Assembly (NCBI GenBank): GCA_027485235.1
Contig: JAIXRJ010000046.1
Location: 1 to 64,000 of the forward strand
Direction of reading: 5' to 3'
Source: Comamonadaceae bacterium
GTDB lineage: Bacteria; Pseudomonadota; Gammaproteobacteria; Burkholderiales; Burkholderiaceae_C
Length of the DNA: 64,000 bases
The notes under the pieces were generated by a model that worked only from the letters and a program-made list of their open reading frames with translations, was not told the DNA's origin and did not search any database. Within the stretch, counting starts at the first letter, position 1; every line of letters begins with the position of its first letter. This document shows positions 1 through 8,951 of this stretch, piece by piece. The position numbers and the translations under genes were made by a program.

Positions 1-2346
1 CGACAAATCGCCGAGGTTACTTTTGCTGCGGCCATCAAGCGAGGCGATGCAGGCTTTGAAGGTAAGCCAGCGGTGATCCTGGGCGTTCAAAAGCAACCCA
101 CGGCTGACACCACCAGCTTGACCAAATCCATCGAAGAAGCCATTTCGGACCTCAAGGCTTCCCTGCCCGCAGGGATGGAAGCCCCACGTGTGACATTCCG
201 TCAGGCCAGCTTCATCGAGGCGTCGATCTCGACACTACAAGGCAAGCTGATCGGCGCGTCGGTGTTTGTGGCCGCGATCCTTTTCTTCTTCCTGGGGACG
301 GTGCGCCCCACCATCATCGCGCTCACCGCCATACCGGTATCGATTTTCATCACGGCACTGGTGTTCAAGTACTTCGGCCTGTCGATCAACACCATGACGC
401 TGGGTGGACTGGCCATCGCCATCGGTGGACTGGTGGACGACGCCGTGGTGGATGTGGAGAACATCCTGCGCCGTCTCAAAGAAGACCGTGCCAAGGATGC
501 CAGCCAACGCCAGCCGCTGCTCTCGCTTGTAGCCAAGGCGTCCATGGAGGTCCGGTCGGCCATCCTCTATGCGACAGTGATTATTGTTCTGGTCTTTCTA
601 CCCCTGTTTGCGTTGCCGGGGCTGGAGGGCAAGCTGTTTGTACCGCTGGGCATCGCTTTCATCATCTCGACACTGGCCTCATTGCTCGTATCGGTGACGA
701 TGACCCCTGTGCTGAGCTACTACCTGCTGCCCCGGATGAAGAATCTGGACCATGGTGACACCAAGATGCTCACCTGGCTCAAGCAACGGTACAAGAGCAG
801 CTTGCAGGTGGTTCTGGAGAAGCCTCGCGTGGCCATGGCCAGCGCAGGGGTTGCGGTCCTGCTGGCAGCCACAGCTGTCCCATTCTTCCCCACCACGTTC
901 TTGCCCCCCTTCAATGAGGGCACGCTGCTCGTGGGCCTGCGACTGAACCCAGGCGTCACGCTGACTGAATCGTCTGCCTTGGCGCGCCAGGCCGAAGTGT
1001 TGGTCAAGCAAGTACCGGAAGTGGTGCACGTTGGCAGGCGCAGTGGACGCGCTGAGCTCGATGAGCACGCCGAGGGCGTTCATGTGAGCGAACTGGATGT
1101 GGGGATCAAACCCTCAGGAGAGCTGACTCGCTCGATGGATGAGGTTCGTGCAGATATTCGTACGCGACTGGCCAATTTGCCAGCCTCCATCGAGGTGGGA
1201 CAGCCGATCTCTCACCGGATCGATAACATGCTCTCGGGCGTTCGTTCACAAATCGCTATCAAGATTTTCGGCGAAGACCTGGATGTGCTTCGAGGGCAAG
1301 CCGACACCTTGCGCTCCCGACTTGCAGGTATCCAAGGCATCGCCGATCTGCAAATTGAAAAGCAAGTTCTTGCGCCGCAAATCAAGGTTCGGTTGGACTA
1401 CGCTGCGGTAGCCCAATACGGACTGTCGGGCGCACAAGTGCTTTCGACACTGCAAGCATTGGCCGAAGGCGAACGTGTCACTCAGATCATGGAAGAAGGT
1501 CGACGCTTTGCGCTGGTCGTGCGCTTGCCAGAGTCTGCCCGTTCGCTTGAAGGCCTTGGCCAGATATTGATCGAAACGCCCTTGGGCAGGGTGCCTTTGT
1601 CCAAGCTTGCCACGATTGAAGACGCTGATGGGCCGAACCAGATTAGCCGGGACAACGGCAAGCGTCGCATCGTGATCTCCGCCAACGCTTCTGGTCGGCC
1701 GCTCTCGGAGATCGTGGCCGACATTCGCAAGGTCACGGCGGAGTCTCGACTGCCCGAGGGCTACTTCATCACCCTTGGGGGGCAATTCCAAGCACAGGAA
1801 GAAGCGTCGCGCCTGATTTCTTTGCTTTCGGTTGTCTCTGTGGTGTTGATGTTTGTGGTGCTCTACAGCCGCTACAAGTCCACCGTTTTGTCGGCCTTGA
1901 TCATGGTGAACATTCCCCTCGCGCTCGTGGGTGCAGTGTTGGGACTGTGGCTGTCAGGACAACCCTTGTCGGTGGCAGCCCTGATTGGCTTTATCACCCT
2001 GGCGGGTATTTCAGTGCGTAACGGGATTTTGAAGGTTAGCCACTACATCAACCTCATGCGCTTTGAGGGAGAGTCCTTCAACACGCAGATGATCCTGCGC
2101 GGATCACTGGAGCGTTTAAGTCCCGTCTTGATGACCGCGTTGGTGACTGCGTTTGCACTGGCACCTTTGCTCTTCGAGGCCGAGCGCCCGGGCACCGAGA
2201 TCTTGCATCCGGTGGCTGTGGTGATCTTCTCTGGCTTGATCAGTTCCACGTTGCTCGACACATTTCTGACGCCTGCGATGTTTTGGCTCTTTGGTCGCAA
2301 GCCCGCCGAGGCGCTTTTACAAGACAAGGACGCCGAGGCGTTCTGA
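1..2346 (+). CDS. RND efflux transporter inner-membrane pump, heavy-metal (CusA/CzcA-like) type, 5' truncated
   Basis: The reading frame is open from base 1, so the N-terminal part of the gene lies outside the window; about 781 of the usual 1,030-1,080 residues are present. The first in-frame start codon (GTG at 73) is internal. Large hydrophobic blocks separated by a long periplasmic stretch show the RND fold. The segment IGGLVDDAVVDVEN sits where heavy-metal RND pumps carry their charged membrane-helix motif, but it does not match the classical CusA or CzcA version closely enough to name the metal. Such pumps export cations or drugs from the periplasm with a membrane-fusion protein and an outer-membrane channel, presumably encoded upstream. 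The small periplasmic protein gene starts 36 bases after the stop. Confidence 0.88.
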   Translation, partial: RQIAEVTFAAAIKRGDAGFEGKPAVILGVQKQPTADTTSLTKSIEEAISDLKASLPAGMEAPRVTFRQASFIEASISTLQGKLIGASVFVAAILFFFLGTVRPTIIALTAIPVSIFITALVFKYFGLSINTMTLGGLAIAIGGLVDDAVVDVENILRRLKEDRAKDASQRQPLLSLVAKASMEVRSAILYATVIIVLVFLPLFALPGLEGKLFVPLGIAFIISTLASLLVSVTMTPVLSYYLLPRMKNLDHGDTKMLTWLKQRYKSSLQVVLEKPRVAMASAGVAVLLAATAVPFFPTTFLPPFNEGTLLVGLRLNPGVTLTESSALARQAEVLVKQVPEVVHVGRRSGRAELDEHAEGVHVSELDVGIKPSGELTRSMDEVRADIRTRLANLPASIEVGQPISHRIDNMLSGVRSQIAIKIFGEDLDVLRGQADTLRSRLAGIQGIADLQIEKQVLAPQIKVRLDYAAVAQYGLSGAQVLSTLQALAEGERVTQIMEEGRRFALVVRLPESARSLEGLGQILIETPLGRVPLSKLATIEDADGPNQISRDNGKRRIVISANASGRPLSEIVADIRKVTAESRLPEGYFITLGGQFQAQEEASRLISLLSVVSVVLMFVVLYSRYKSTVLSALIMVNIPLALVGAVLGLWLSGQPLSVAALIGFITLAGISVRNGILKVSHYINLMRFEGESFNTQMILRGSLERLSPVLMTALVTAFALAPLLFEAERPGTEILHPVAVVIFSGLISSTLLDTFLTPAMFWLFGRKPAEALLQDKDAEAF

Positions 2347-2382
2347 CCTAGTTTTCTATCTCAACCCTAAAAAGGAAATCTC

Positions 2383-2757
2383 ATGAAATTCCGCACTTTC
2401 CTAATTACTTCGTCGCTGCTGCTGAGCGGACTCGCTTGGGCTGGCCCCAATGATGCCGACCACAAACCCATGCACGGAGGCGTTCTGACGACAGTCAAGG
2501 ACATCGACTACGAACTAGTTGCCAACCCCACAACGCTACGTCTTTATGTCCGAGACCATGGCAAGGCAGTCGATGTGTCCAAAGCCTCAGCCAAATTGAC
2601 GCTGCTGACCGGCGCTGAAAAGCAAGAGGTCGATCTCAGGCCGAGCGGAGACAAACTTGAAGCCACCGGAAGTTTCAAAGTCGTTTCTGGTGCCAAGGCC
2701 GTGGCTGTTCTCTCAATCGGAGGCAAGCAGTCCACGGCAAGATTCGTTCTCAAATGA
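2383..2757 (+). CDS. Small predicted periplasmic protein next to the RND pump
   Basis: This 124-residue protein has a clear Sec signal peptide (positive start, hydrophobic core, cleavage probably after AWA near residue 20). The mature part begins with Asp, His and Asn residues (DADHKPMHGG), compatible with weak metal binding, and continues as an apparent beta-rich domain. An AAAAAGGAA ribosome binding site precedes the ATG. It lies 36 bases behind the RND pump gene on the same strand, so co-transcription is likely. Proteins of this kind often accompany heavy-metal efflux operons. A role in periplasmic metal handling is inferred from position, and I know of no assigned function. Confidence 0.75.
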   Translation: MKFRTFLITSSLLLSGLAWAGPNDADHKPMHGGVLTTVKDIDYELVANPTTLRLYVRDHGKAVDVSKASAKLTLLTGAEKQEVDLRPSGDKLEATGSFKVVSGAKAVAVLSIGGKQSTARFVLK

Positions 2758-2927
2758 CTGGCATTCTGGCGATGGGTTGCGCTGCCGGTACATGATGACA
2801 TCGGTCGTTGGAGTGCATGAATCCAATGACCGGTTCAGGTCGAAAGGGCAAAGTGGGGCAACCTATCAGGTTCTAATTCCGGAGCACTCAGCAAAGATGT
2901 TCTGAAAACTCTCGGTAAAAGAAGATG
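2758..2927. other. Non-coding stretch behind the efflux operon
   Basis: I see no convincing gene, RNA or terminator here. Short open frames overlap the preceding gene out of phase and look random. The stretch ends at the first copy of the 98-base repeat. Confidence 0.5.
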
Positions 2928-3025
2928 TCTCAACATTTAGAATGATGAACTGGACCCCAAGTTCTTGATCGGCTTGCCCTTGGGTGATTTAGGCGGTTTG
3001 CGATCTGGCATCTTCTAGCCCGCCA
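2928..3025 (+). repeat. 98-bp direct repeat, copy 1
   Basis: This segment recurs at 5742-5839 in the same orientation with about six mismatches and no gaps. It starts TCTCAACATTTAG and ends TAGCCCGCCA. On the minus strand it contains a 24-codon frame from an ATG near 3013 (begins MPDRKPPKS and ends in Phe before TAA), open in both copies although copy 2 lacks the ATG. It could be the tail of a lost mobile-element gene. Together with copy 2 it brackets the TonB receptor and the broken helix-turn-helix gene. Confidence 0.85.
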
Positions 3026-3096
3026 AGACTATTTCGAACTTATTCCAAGTCGTTCGAACGATTTACAACCCGTTCGGGGCCTCCTTGGGTGCGCTC

Positions 3097-3429
3097 CTAG
3101 AACACTTTCCGGATCAGACAGGCTTCTTCATAGGCCTCAATGTCTTTGAGCCGGTACAAGACCTTCCCCACAATCTTCAAGTACTGCGGGCCCTCGCCGA
3201 CGGTGCGCCAGCGCTGAAGTCGCGCGACTCAACACACCCAACGATCGGCGAGCATTATTTCGGTCAGTAGCTCGCGTTTAGGTTCGGCCGGGACCTCTGG
3301 TACCAGGTGTTGGGGCTCGAGCTTGGATTCTCTGGCTGCGCTTTTAGCGATGCCGCTGGACAGGGCGTCCAGCACGTCACCCATTTTTTCAGCCCGGGGA
3401 TTCGAAGATGAGATGTGGTTAGTAGCCAT
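3097..3429 (-). pseudogene. Helix-turn-helix DNA-binding protein gene (AlpA/excisionase-like), interrupted by an in-frame stop
   Basis: The frame starts at an ATG at 3429 behind a good AAGGAG site and runs 66 codons to a TGA at 3229-3231. In the same frame it stays open for 43 more codons to a TAG at 3097. The sequence behind the stop, with LQRWRTVGEGP, YLKIVGKVLYR and a DIEAY ending, is typical of the second half of the small helix-turn-helix domain of AlpA-like regulators and excisionases. The stop falls in the turn of that domain, right after ADRWVC. A single substitution explains the break, so the gene is young as a pseudogene, or the stop is read through. It lies just beside repeat copy 1, and proteins of this kind usually belong to mobile elements. 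Confidence 0.72.
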
Positions 3430-3545
3430 GGTCTTTCTCCTTGATGCCTGTATGCAGTAATTTCATATAGGTTCATACCAGTTGGCCTGGCATTTTTTCT
3501 CAGGTGACAAGTTGGCGGGTCATGGTTACACCAATATAAAAAATT

Positions 3546-5618
3546 TCAGAACTGGAATCTCGTCGTCAACCTGATGGTTCTTGGTTCTGCCGGGTGCACA
3601 TGCATCCCGTCCACGCCCCCTAGCGGCTCGCCCGCGACACGCGAGGTGTAGTAGTAGCTGATATCGTTGTTCTTGCGATCGGCCAAATTCAGAACATCCA
3701 GCGCCAAGGTGATGTCGTTGGATATCTTCTTGGTCACACGCAGGTTGGTCGTCAAACTTGAGGTAGAGCGAACGCTGTTGTTTTCGATCAATGGGGCTGA
3801 CCCGATGTACCGGACACCCAGTGATCCAGACCAAGGCCCCAGATTCCTGGGTGCAAACGTGAGATTCGCAACTCGCTGGGTTGCATTGACGATGTAGTTT
3901 CCAACTGGGTCAGCATCCACATATCGGGGTCTGGTCCATGCCAGATTTACGTCCATCAGGAAGTGCTCTCCCGGCGTCCAATGGTTGCTCCACTCGATGC
4001 CGTTACGTTTGCTGTGCCTGCCAGCCTCGGTATTGCCTGCGTCTCCCACATAGACCAGTTCCGAGTCAAAGTCCAGGCGCCACAGGGCGAACGCGCTTTG
4101 CAGATTCGGAATGACTTCGGTCTTGAATCCGATTTCTTGCCCACGGGAACTGACCAAACCAGGGACTCGATCGATTGGCAGCCCCGTCTTGGGATCAACA
4201 CGGGCGGTCATGCCACGCGCATCGTTGCTGTGAAACCCGTTACCAGCGTTTAGGAAAAACTCCGTCTTGTTCCACGGGCCAAAGATGAAAGACATCTTGG
4301 GCGACAGTTTGAAGGCGCTGGCTTTTCCAGAGTTCTCACTCAGCGAGTGACTTGTCACGTTGACGTTGAGCCGGTCAGCCCTCAGGCCTGCGATTGTTCG
4401 CAACCAGGTGTTCCAACTGATCTCGTTTTGACCATAGACGCCGAGCATGGACTGACGAACCTGATCGTCCCGCACGGTAGCCTGAATTTGCCGCTGCGCA
4501 GTGTCGTAAAGGCCCACTCGAATATCGTCCTGCCTCAACTGGACGCAAACCGTATTGGACATCGTCCGGCTAGGCCCCAGTTCAGTGATCCAGGTTCTGA
4601 AAGCCTTGCCACCCATCACCGTCCGATGATCTGTCTGCGCAAATTGATCGGTTGGTCGCTCCAGGGCGTAGGTGAAGTTGGAGTACAGGTCGAGATCGTA
4701 TTTGAGGGCGTACCACTGGACCGCTGTGATCTGATTGTTCTCCGATCGTCTCCAATTGCCCGACAGGCTGACGCGACTTGTATTGGCACCGCCACTTGGA
4801 TCAAGACTGTCAAACCGCCCGAACGGCTGTCCTTGATAGCTGCCGGCATCAATCAGGCGCTGCGGCACTTGGTCTGTCGAGTTCCAACTGGCTGAATAGG
4901 CTGAAAGGCTGGTGCTCCAGTTTTCTCGAGGTGTCCCGCCGCTGAGGGTAAACAGTGCATTGAGTTTCCGGATGCCCTCAGGGACGGTCCAGGGGCCGTC
5001 GTTTTTCATTCTCTCGACAGCGGTCAGCAGTGAGACCCCCTCGGAGACTTCTCGCGAACCAGCGGCTAGGCCGCGAACATAGCCCCGTTGCCCCAAGGTC
5101 ACTGAGGCGAAGGGCTTATCCAGTTGTGTCTGGTAAATGATGTTGGCCGAGCCCGCGGAAGAAAAGTCACCCTCAGAAGCAAAGTAGGGGCCTTTGCGGT
5201 ATTCGACTCGACTGACCAATTCAGGGATCAGGATGTTCAGATCGCTGTAGCCATGGCCATGCGCGTGTGTCGGCATGTTGATCGGCACGCCATTGATCGT
5301 GGTGGCGAAGTCGGTGCCGTGGTCAAGGTTCATACCTCGCAGGAAGTACTGATTGGCCTTGCCATCGCCAGAATGCTGTGTCACGACCATGCCCGGGATG
5401 AACTCTAGGACTTCGGCAGGTCGCAGCAAGGCGCTGTTGCGCAGAAGTTCGGATCCAATAACACCCTGGCTCGCCGCATCGCTTGAGCCTACGGAGTTGT
5501 CGTAATGCCCCGTCACGACGACCGGAGCAAGGCTGGGCACTCCGTCATGAGCATGAACCCACCCCGTGATACAAAACAGAGCAAAGCTGGTCAGGAGAGA
5601 TTTGTGGCGGACTGTCAT
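3546..5618 (-). CDS. TonB-dependent outer-membrane receptor
   Basis: The 690-residue protein has a signal peptide (cleavage near WVHA-HD), an N-terminal plug domain to about residue 150 and a C-terminal 22-strand-type beta barrel ending in RFQF, with the terminal Phe needed for outer-membrane insertion. The plug has the usual PAEVLEFIPG, YFLRGMNLDHGTD and INGVPIN blocks. A His-rich loop, THAHGHGY, follows. No clear TonB box precedes the plug other than APVVVTG. Such receptors import metal complexes, siderophores or cobalamin with energy from TonB-ExbBD. A metal ligand is inferred from the His cluster and the nearby efflux genes, and the substrate cannot be fixed. The gene stands alone between the two 98-bp repeats. 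Confidence 0.9.
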   Translation of the reverse strand: MTVRHKSLLTSFALFCITGWVHAHDGVPSLAPVVVTGHYDNSVGSSDAASQGVIGSELLRNSALLRPAEVLEFIPGMVVTQHSGDGKANQYFLRGMNLDHGTDFATTINGVPINMPTHAHGHGYSDLNILIPELVSRVEYRKGPYFASEGDFSSAGSANIIYQTQLDKPFASVTLGQRGYVRGLAAGSREVSEGVSLLTAVERMKNDGPWTVPEGIRKLNALFTLSGGTPRENWSTSLSAYSASWNSTDQVPQRLIDAGSYQGQPFGRFDSLDPSGGANTSRVSLSGNWRRSENNQITAVQWYALKYDLDLYSNFTYALERPTDQFAQTDHRTVMGGKAFRTWITELGPSRTMSNTVCVQLRQDDIRVGLYDTAQRQIQATVRDDQVRQSMLGVYGQNEISWNTWLRTIAGLRADRLNVNVTSHSLSENSGKASAFKLSPKMSFIFGPWNKTEFFLNAGNGFHSNDARGMTARVDPKTGLPIDRVPGLVSSRGQEIGFKTEVIPNLQSAFALWRLDFDSELVYVGDAGNTEAGRHSKRNGIEWSNHWTPGEHFLMDVNLAWTRPRYVDADPVGNYIVNATQRVANLTFAPRNLGPWSGSLGVRYIGSAPLIENNSVRSTSSLTTNLRVTKKISNDITLALDVLNLADRKNNDISYYYTSRVAGEPLGGVDGMHVHPAEPRTIRLTTRFQF

Positions 5619-5741
5619 GCAAAACGTATTTACTTCTTAAGCAGTCTATCGCCTGTTTCAAAATAAATTTGAATTCCGCTGGTGATGAAACCTTAATCTG
5701 ACCACAACTGACGAGCCTAAAACTCATGCGACATGAGCCTT

Positions 5742-5839
5742 TCTCAACATTTAGAATAATGAATTGGACCCCAAGTGCTTGATCGGCTTGCCCTTGGGAG
5801 ATTTAGGCGGTTTGCGATCTGGTATCTTCTAGCCCGCCA
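5742..5839 (+). repeat. 98-bp direct repeat, copy 2
   Basis: This is the second copy of the repeat at 2928-3025, same length and orientation, with a few substitutions (for example AATAATGAATT against AATGATGAACT). It lies about 120 bases upstream of the TonB receptor start. Sequence outside the repeat differs between the copies on both sides, so the repeat borders are sharp. Confidence 0.85.
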
Positions 5840-6112
5840 GTGCAAAGACCTCAAACCTGCTCAGCAGGCCTTGAGGCAGCCTCAGGCCCCGCTCCACGCG
5901 GGGCTTTTTGCTTGGGGCCCCTGGTTGCGACCTTCAGCAAAGGCCCTGGAAAGGCGACTCAAACCCCGCTTGTCTCAGAACCTCATGACTTTTTTTGGAC
6001 TTGGTTCCGGACCGTGAATATGCAGATTTCGGCCAAACCAGCTTTGAACCTTGCTGAATGAGTCTTCGTTGTTCAGAGTGTTTTGATTGCCCTTTTCGTG
6101 GGGGACTGAGCC
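5840..6112. other. Gene-free spacer with an orphan terminator
   Basis: Between repeat copy 2 and the end of the nucleotidyltransferase gene I find no supported gene. Two overlapping plus-strand frames of 70-80 codons have no ribosome binding site or recognisable domain. The only clear element is the hairpin at 5886-5909. Confidence 0.5.
5886..5909 (+). terminator. Rho-independent terminator without an obvious gene
   Basis: A perfect 7-bp stem (GCCCCGC / GCGGGGC) with a 5-base loop is followed by five T residues on the plus strand. No plus-strand gene lies directly upstream, so it may be a relic of a lost gene or insulate against read-through. Confidence 0.65.
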
Positions 6113-7525
6113 CTATGCCCCGGCGCTGAACCAGCGCATGTGGACTGGAATTGGACTGTCCAGCGCCGCTGTGACGCCGCGAAATGTATAGGAGAACCCG
6201 ACGGCCTCGACAAAACGATCTGACAGCAGGGGCTTGTAGATCGCCCACTTGAAGGTGGCAAGCCTTGCATCATCGGCGCTGTTGGGGGTGGATCGCTGTC
6301 TCATCCCCAGCAGCATGCCGGGCAGGTTGAATATAGCAATGGCTGTCTCAGCTTGGGCCGGGGTCGCAAAGCGCGCCTGCACCTCGAGAATCCACCATTC
6401 ATCATGGCCCCGATGCATCGGCACAGGTGCCCAACTCACTTCCGCAGTCGAGGCCAGGCTGCTCTTCAGTGCGGCAACGGGTTCCGGGGACATGCGCGAT
6501 GGCCTCAACAACGGCTTGCCTCGGGTCGCGCGCCGCAAGGCCATGGCGCTGGCCGCGGCTGCTTCACCTGCGTGAAGATGATTGGCGCTGGAGGTGTACA
6601 TGCGCAGTTCGCGTTCCTGCTCGCTGTCTGTTTCTGCCGTCAGCGCGCTGATGAGCCAATCGGGAATGCGCTTGTCCAAGGCCTCTCGCAAATAGCGTAA
6701 GCCGGCGCAAACGATGACTTGGACACATCGCAAGCGTGCCTCCTGAAAAAAAATTTCCCAATCCACCTCGCCGCCATCGATCAGAGCACTGGCGTCAATG
6801 GTCCAGTCTGCATCGTTGTCCAGCGACCAGCGCACGCCGTGGATCAGCGCGATCAGCAGCGCATCGGTCGCGCAGGGCACGCGAATGGGCACGCCGCGCC
6901 AGGTCAGCACCTGCGAGCGCACCCAAAGTCCGTCGTCATCGCCCTTGAGCCGGTTCAGGTGATTGGAGAAATGATGCAGGTCCATTTCAGCCTTGCCTTT
7001 GCGCAGTGACCAAGCGTGGTGACCGGCCACTGGTGCGAGCTTGCGCAAGTTCAGCTGCCAGGGCAAGTCGACGATCTCCCAGCCTGCTTGCTCAAGCGTT
7101 TTAAAAGCGGCCAGCTCACGACCGAGCGGCACCAGCACATCGACATCGCGGATCAGTCGTTCCTGCGCAGTGGAAGCGTCCCGCGCAATTCGCGCCGCGC
7201 CCTTGAAGACAAGGGTAGGCATGTCGGCCCGCGCCAGCGCGGCCAGGCCGGTCAGGCCTTGCTGCAAACAGATCTGGCTTTGCACCCATAAGAACTTGCG
7301 AATACCCAGCACACGTGCCCGTATGGGCGAGTCGACTTCGAGCTCGTCAATACGCGCGGCCACCGCGCCCAGCATGCGCACCTCGTTCCAGGGCGTGGTG
7401 TCAATGTCACGCTCGCGCCGCCATGCCTGCCAGGCCAGACGCGCCTGCGCGGTGGGCGCAAGCGCGGCCCGCGCCAGCAAGTCCAGCGATCCCGTCGGAG
7501 TGCCCAGAAGCTTGTCCCCGCTCAT
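6113..7525 (-). CDS. Nucleotidyltransferase-fold protein (NTP_transf_5-like)
   Basis: The 470-residue protein resembles the uncharacterised nucleotidyltransferase family found beside PqqD-like and HPr-kinase-like genes. A KGA motif near residue 108 and RDVDVLV at 126-132 correspond to the active-site region of the polymerase-beta-like fold, where the two Asp residues would bind metal. The rest is a long, mostly helical extension without a domain I can name. It is the last gene of the operon. Its ATG overlaps the stop of the preceding glycosyltransferase gene in an ATGA arrangement, which indicates translational coupling. The family is expected to transfer a nucleotide to a small molecule or protein, and the acceptor is unknown. 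Confidence 0.78.
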   Translation of the reverse strand: MSGDKLLGTPTGSLDLLARAALAPTAQARLAWQAWRRERDIDTTPWNEVRMLGAVAARIDELEVDSPIRARVLGIRKFLWVQSQICLQQGLTGLAALARADMPTLVFKGAARIARDASTAQERLIRDVDVLVPLGRELAAFKTLEQAGWEIVDLPWQLNLRKLAPVAGHHAWSLRKGKAEMDLHHFSNHLNRLKGDDDGLWVRSQVLTWRGVPIRVPCATDALLIALIHGVRWSLDNDADWTIDASALIDGGEVDWEIFFQEARLRCVQVIVCAGLRYLREALDKRIPDWLISALTAETDSEQERELRMYTSSANHLHAGEAAAASAMALRRATRGKPLLRPSRMSPEPVAALKSSLASTAEVSWAPVPMHRGHDEWWILEVQARFATPAQAETAIAIFNLPGMLLGMRQRSTPNSADDARLATFKWAIYKPLLSDRFVEAVGFSYTFRGVTAALDSPIPVHMRWFSAGA

Positions 7526-8208
7526 GTCGCTTCACGCCTTCGCGCGATCGCCAGACGCGCGACTTGCAGCAAGGCTCCGTGGCGGGCTGCCTGACTCATA
7601 CTCAAAGAGGCCGGATGAAGCCGGCGCCGCATGACCACCCGCTGGTGCTCGCCAAAACTCGCTCCGGCGCGGCGCGCCCGGTCTACCCAGTCAATCCAGC
7701 AGCCCAGGCGCAATGTCGGATTGAACAGACCAGTCTGGTTAAAAACCGCCCGCCGCACCAGAGTGGCACCTGAAAGCCAGGCTGTCTGTGGCGGGCGTGG
7801 ACGCAAGCGTGCGGCATCTGCGCTGCCAAGGCTGGGGCAGACAAACTCCGTCACGCCACCAACACAGGCATCCAGGCCAGGATTCGCTGAAACATGCGCA
7901 AGCTGGATTTGCAGGCAGTCGGCCTCCCACAAGTCATCGGCATCCAGAAAGGCGAGCCAGTCACCTTGGGCCACCGCCAGACCGGCGTTCATGGCACTGG
8001 CCACGCCGTTGTTGGTCAGCCGGATCAGCTCGCTGCCCGCCAAAGCCCCAGCTTCGGCAACGGCAGCGGTGTCGTCGGTCGAGCCGTCGTCCACCACAAT
8101 GATTTGCACGGGCGCCAAGCTTTGTGTCTGAATGCTGTCCAGCGTTGCCGCCAGGGTGCGACCGGCGTTGAAGGCTGGCACGATCACAGAGACAAGGTTC
8201 TGGTTCAA
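7522..8208 (-). CDS. Family 2 glycosyltransferase (first of two in cassette, by coordinate)
   Basis: The 228-residue protein is a minimal GT-A glycosyltransferase: VSVIVPAFNAG at the start, VVDDGSTDDT near residue 40 and the nucleotide-sugar/metal site FLDADDLW near residue 90. There is no membrane helix, so it should act in the cytosol. The likely start is a TTG at 8208 with a GGAG site about eight bases upstream; it overlaps the stop of the upstream gene by TTGA. Its stop overlaps the nucleotidyltransferase start by ATGA. The sugar and acceptor cannot be read from the sequence. The operon context suggests modification of a peptide or a surface molecule. Confidence 0.85.
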   Translation of the reverse strand: MNQNLVSVIVPAFNAGRTLAATLDSIQTQSLAPVQIIVVDDGSTDDTAAVAEAGALAGSELIRLTNNGVASAMNAGLAVAQGDWLAFLDADDLWEADCLQIQLAHVSANPGLDACVGGVTEFVCPSLGSADAARLRPRPPQTAWLSGATLVRRAVFNQTGLFNPTLRLGCWIDWVDRARRAGASFGEHQRVVMRRRLHPASLSMSQAARHGALLQVARLAIARRREAT

Positions 8209-8951
8209 GACAAGGGCTCCAGGTAGCTCGCGAAGTCCCGCAGCGGCAGGGCCAGGGTGCCCGCGGCCCGTCGGCGCTGCATTGATTTGAGGGCAGCCAG
8301 CCGAAAGTCGGAATCCTTGCGCGGGTGGGGCACCGCCATCATCGAGGCCGCATGCTGGCGGTAAAAAAGCTCGACGCTACGCAAAATCGTGAAAGGCACC
8401 CCCTGCTCGCGCACGCGCAGCAGCAAGTCGACATCTTCGGCATAAAGCAAGTCCGGGTCGAAGGCGGCACCAAGCCTGCTGAAGACCTCCCTGCGGTAAA
8501 GGCAGGCGCCCACATGCACATGAAAGATCCGCTCGGTGCGCGAACCCGCGGCGGGCGCAAGACCGCTGGCGTCTGCCGTGTCGAAGTAGCCAACGTAACC
8601 CGAGACCATGTCAACTTCGGGCGCGACCGCAAGTCGACGCAGCTGTCTTTCCAACTTACCGGCGGGCCACAGGTCGTCCGGGTCCAGAAAGGCGATCAGA
8701 TCGCCAGTGGCCTGGGCGATGCCGCTGTTGCGCGCCAACCCAGGCCTGCCGGGTGGATGCTCCAGCAGCCGGATGGGTAGCCCGGCCTGCTGGTGCTTGC
8801 GCACGATCGCGTGGGTTTCGTCGGTGGAGCCCGCATCTATCAAGACGATTTCATGCGCGGCGACGCTCTGTTGGGCGACAGAACGCAGGGCCGCGTCAAT
8901 GAAGGACCCCATATTCAGGCTGGGCATGATCACCGAAACCCGTGCGGTCAT
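8205..8951 (-). CDS. Family 2 glycosyltransferase (second of two in cassette, by coordinate)
   Basis: The 248-residue protein carries VSVIMPSLNMG at the N-terminus, LIDAGSTDET near residue 35 and FLDPDDLW near residue 87, all typical of GT2 enzymes. It is a diverged paralogue of the neighbouring glycosyltransferase. A longer in-frame extension upstream is open, but the ATG at 8951 is preferred: it places residue 1 just before the conserved first beta strand and overlaps the stop of the kinase-like gene as ATGA. No signal peptide or membrane helix is seen. The donor sugar and acceptor are unknown. Confidence 0.85.
   Translation of the reverse strand: MTARVSVIMPSLNMGSFIDAALRSVAQQSVAAHEIVLIDAGSTDETHAIVRKHQQAGLPIRLLEHPPGRPGLARNSGIAQATGDLIAFLDPDDLWPAGKLERQLRRLAVAPEVDMVSGYVGYFDTADASGLAPAAGSRTERIFHVHVGACLYRREVFSRLGAAFDPDLLYAEDVDLLLRVREQGVPFTILRSVELFYRQHAASMMAVPHPRKDSDFRLAALKSMQRRRAAGTLALPLRDFASYLEPLS

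Noticed and set aside
3026-3096. CGTTCGAACG palindrome as an operator or attachment site
   Set aside because: A ten-base palindrome of this kind is too short to interpret alone, and no second copy was noticed nearby.
5775-6061. Two small plus-strand frames behind repeat copy 2
   Set aside because: They begin within or just behind the repeat, lack ribosome binding sites and contain the terminator hairpin.
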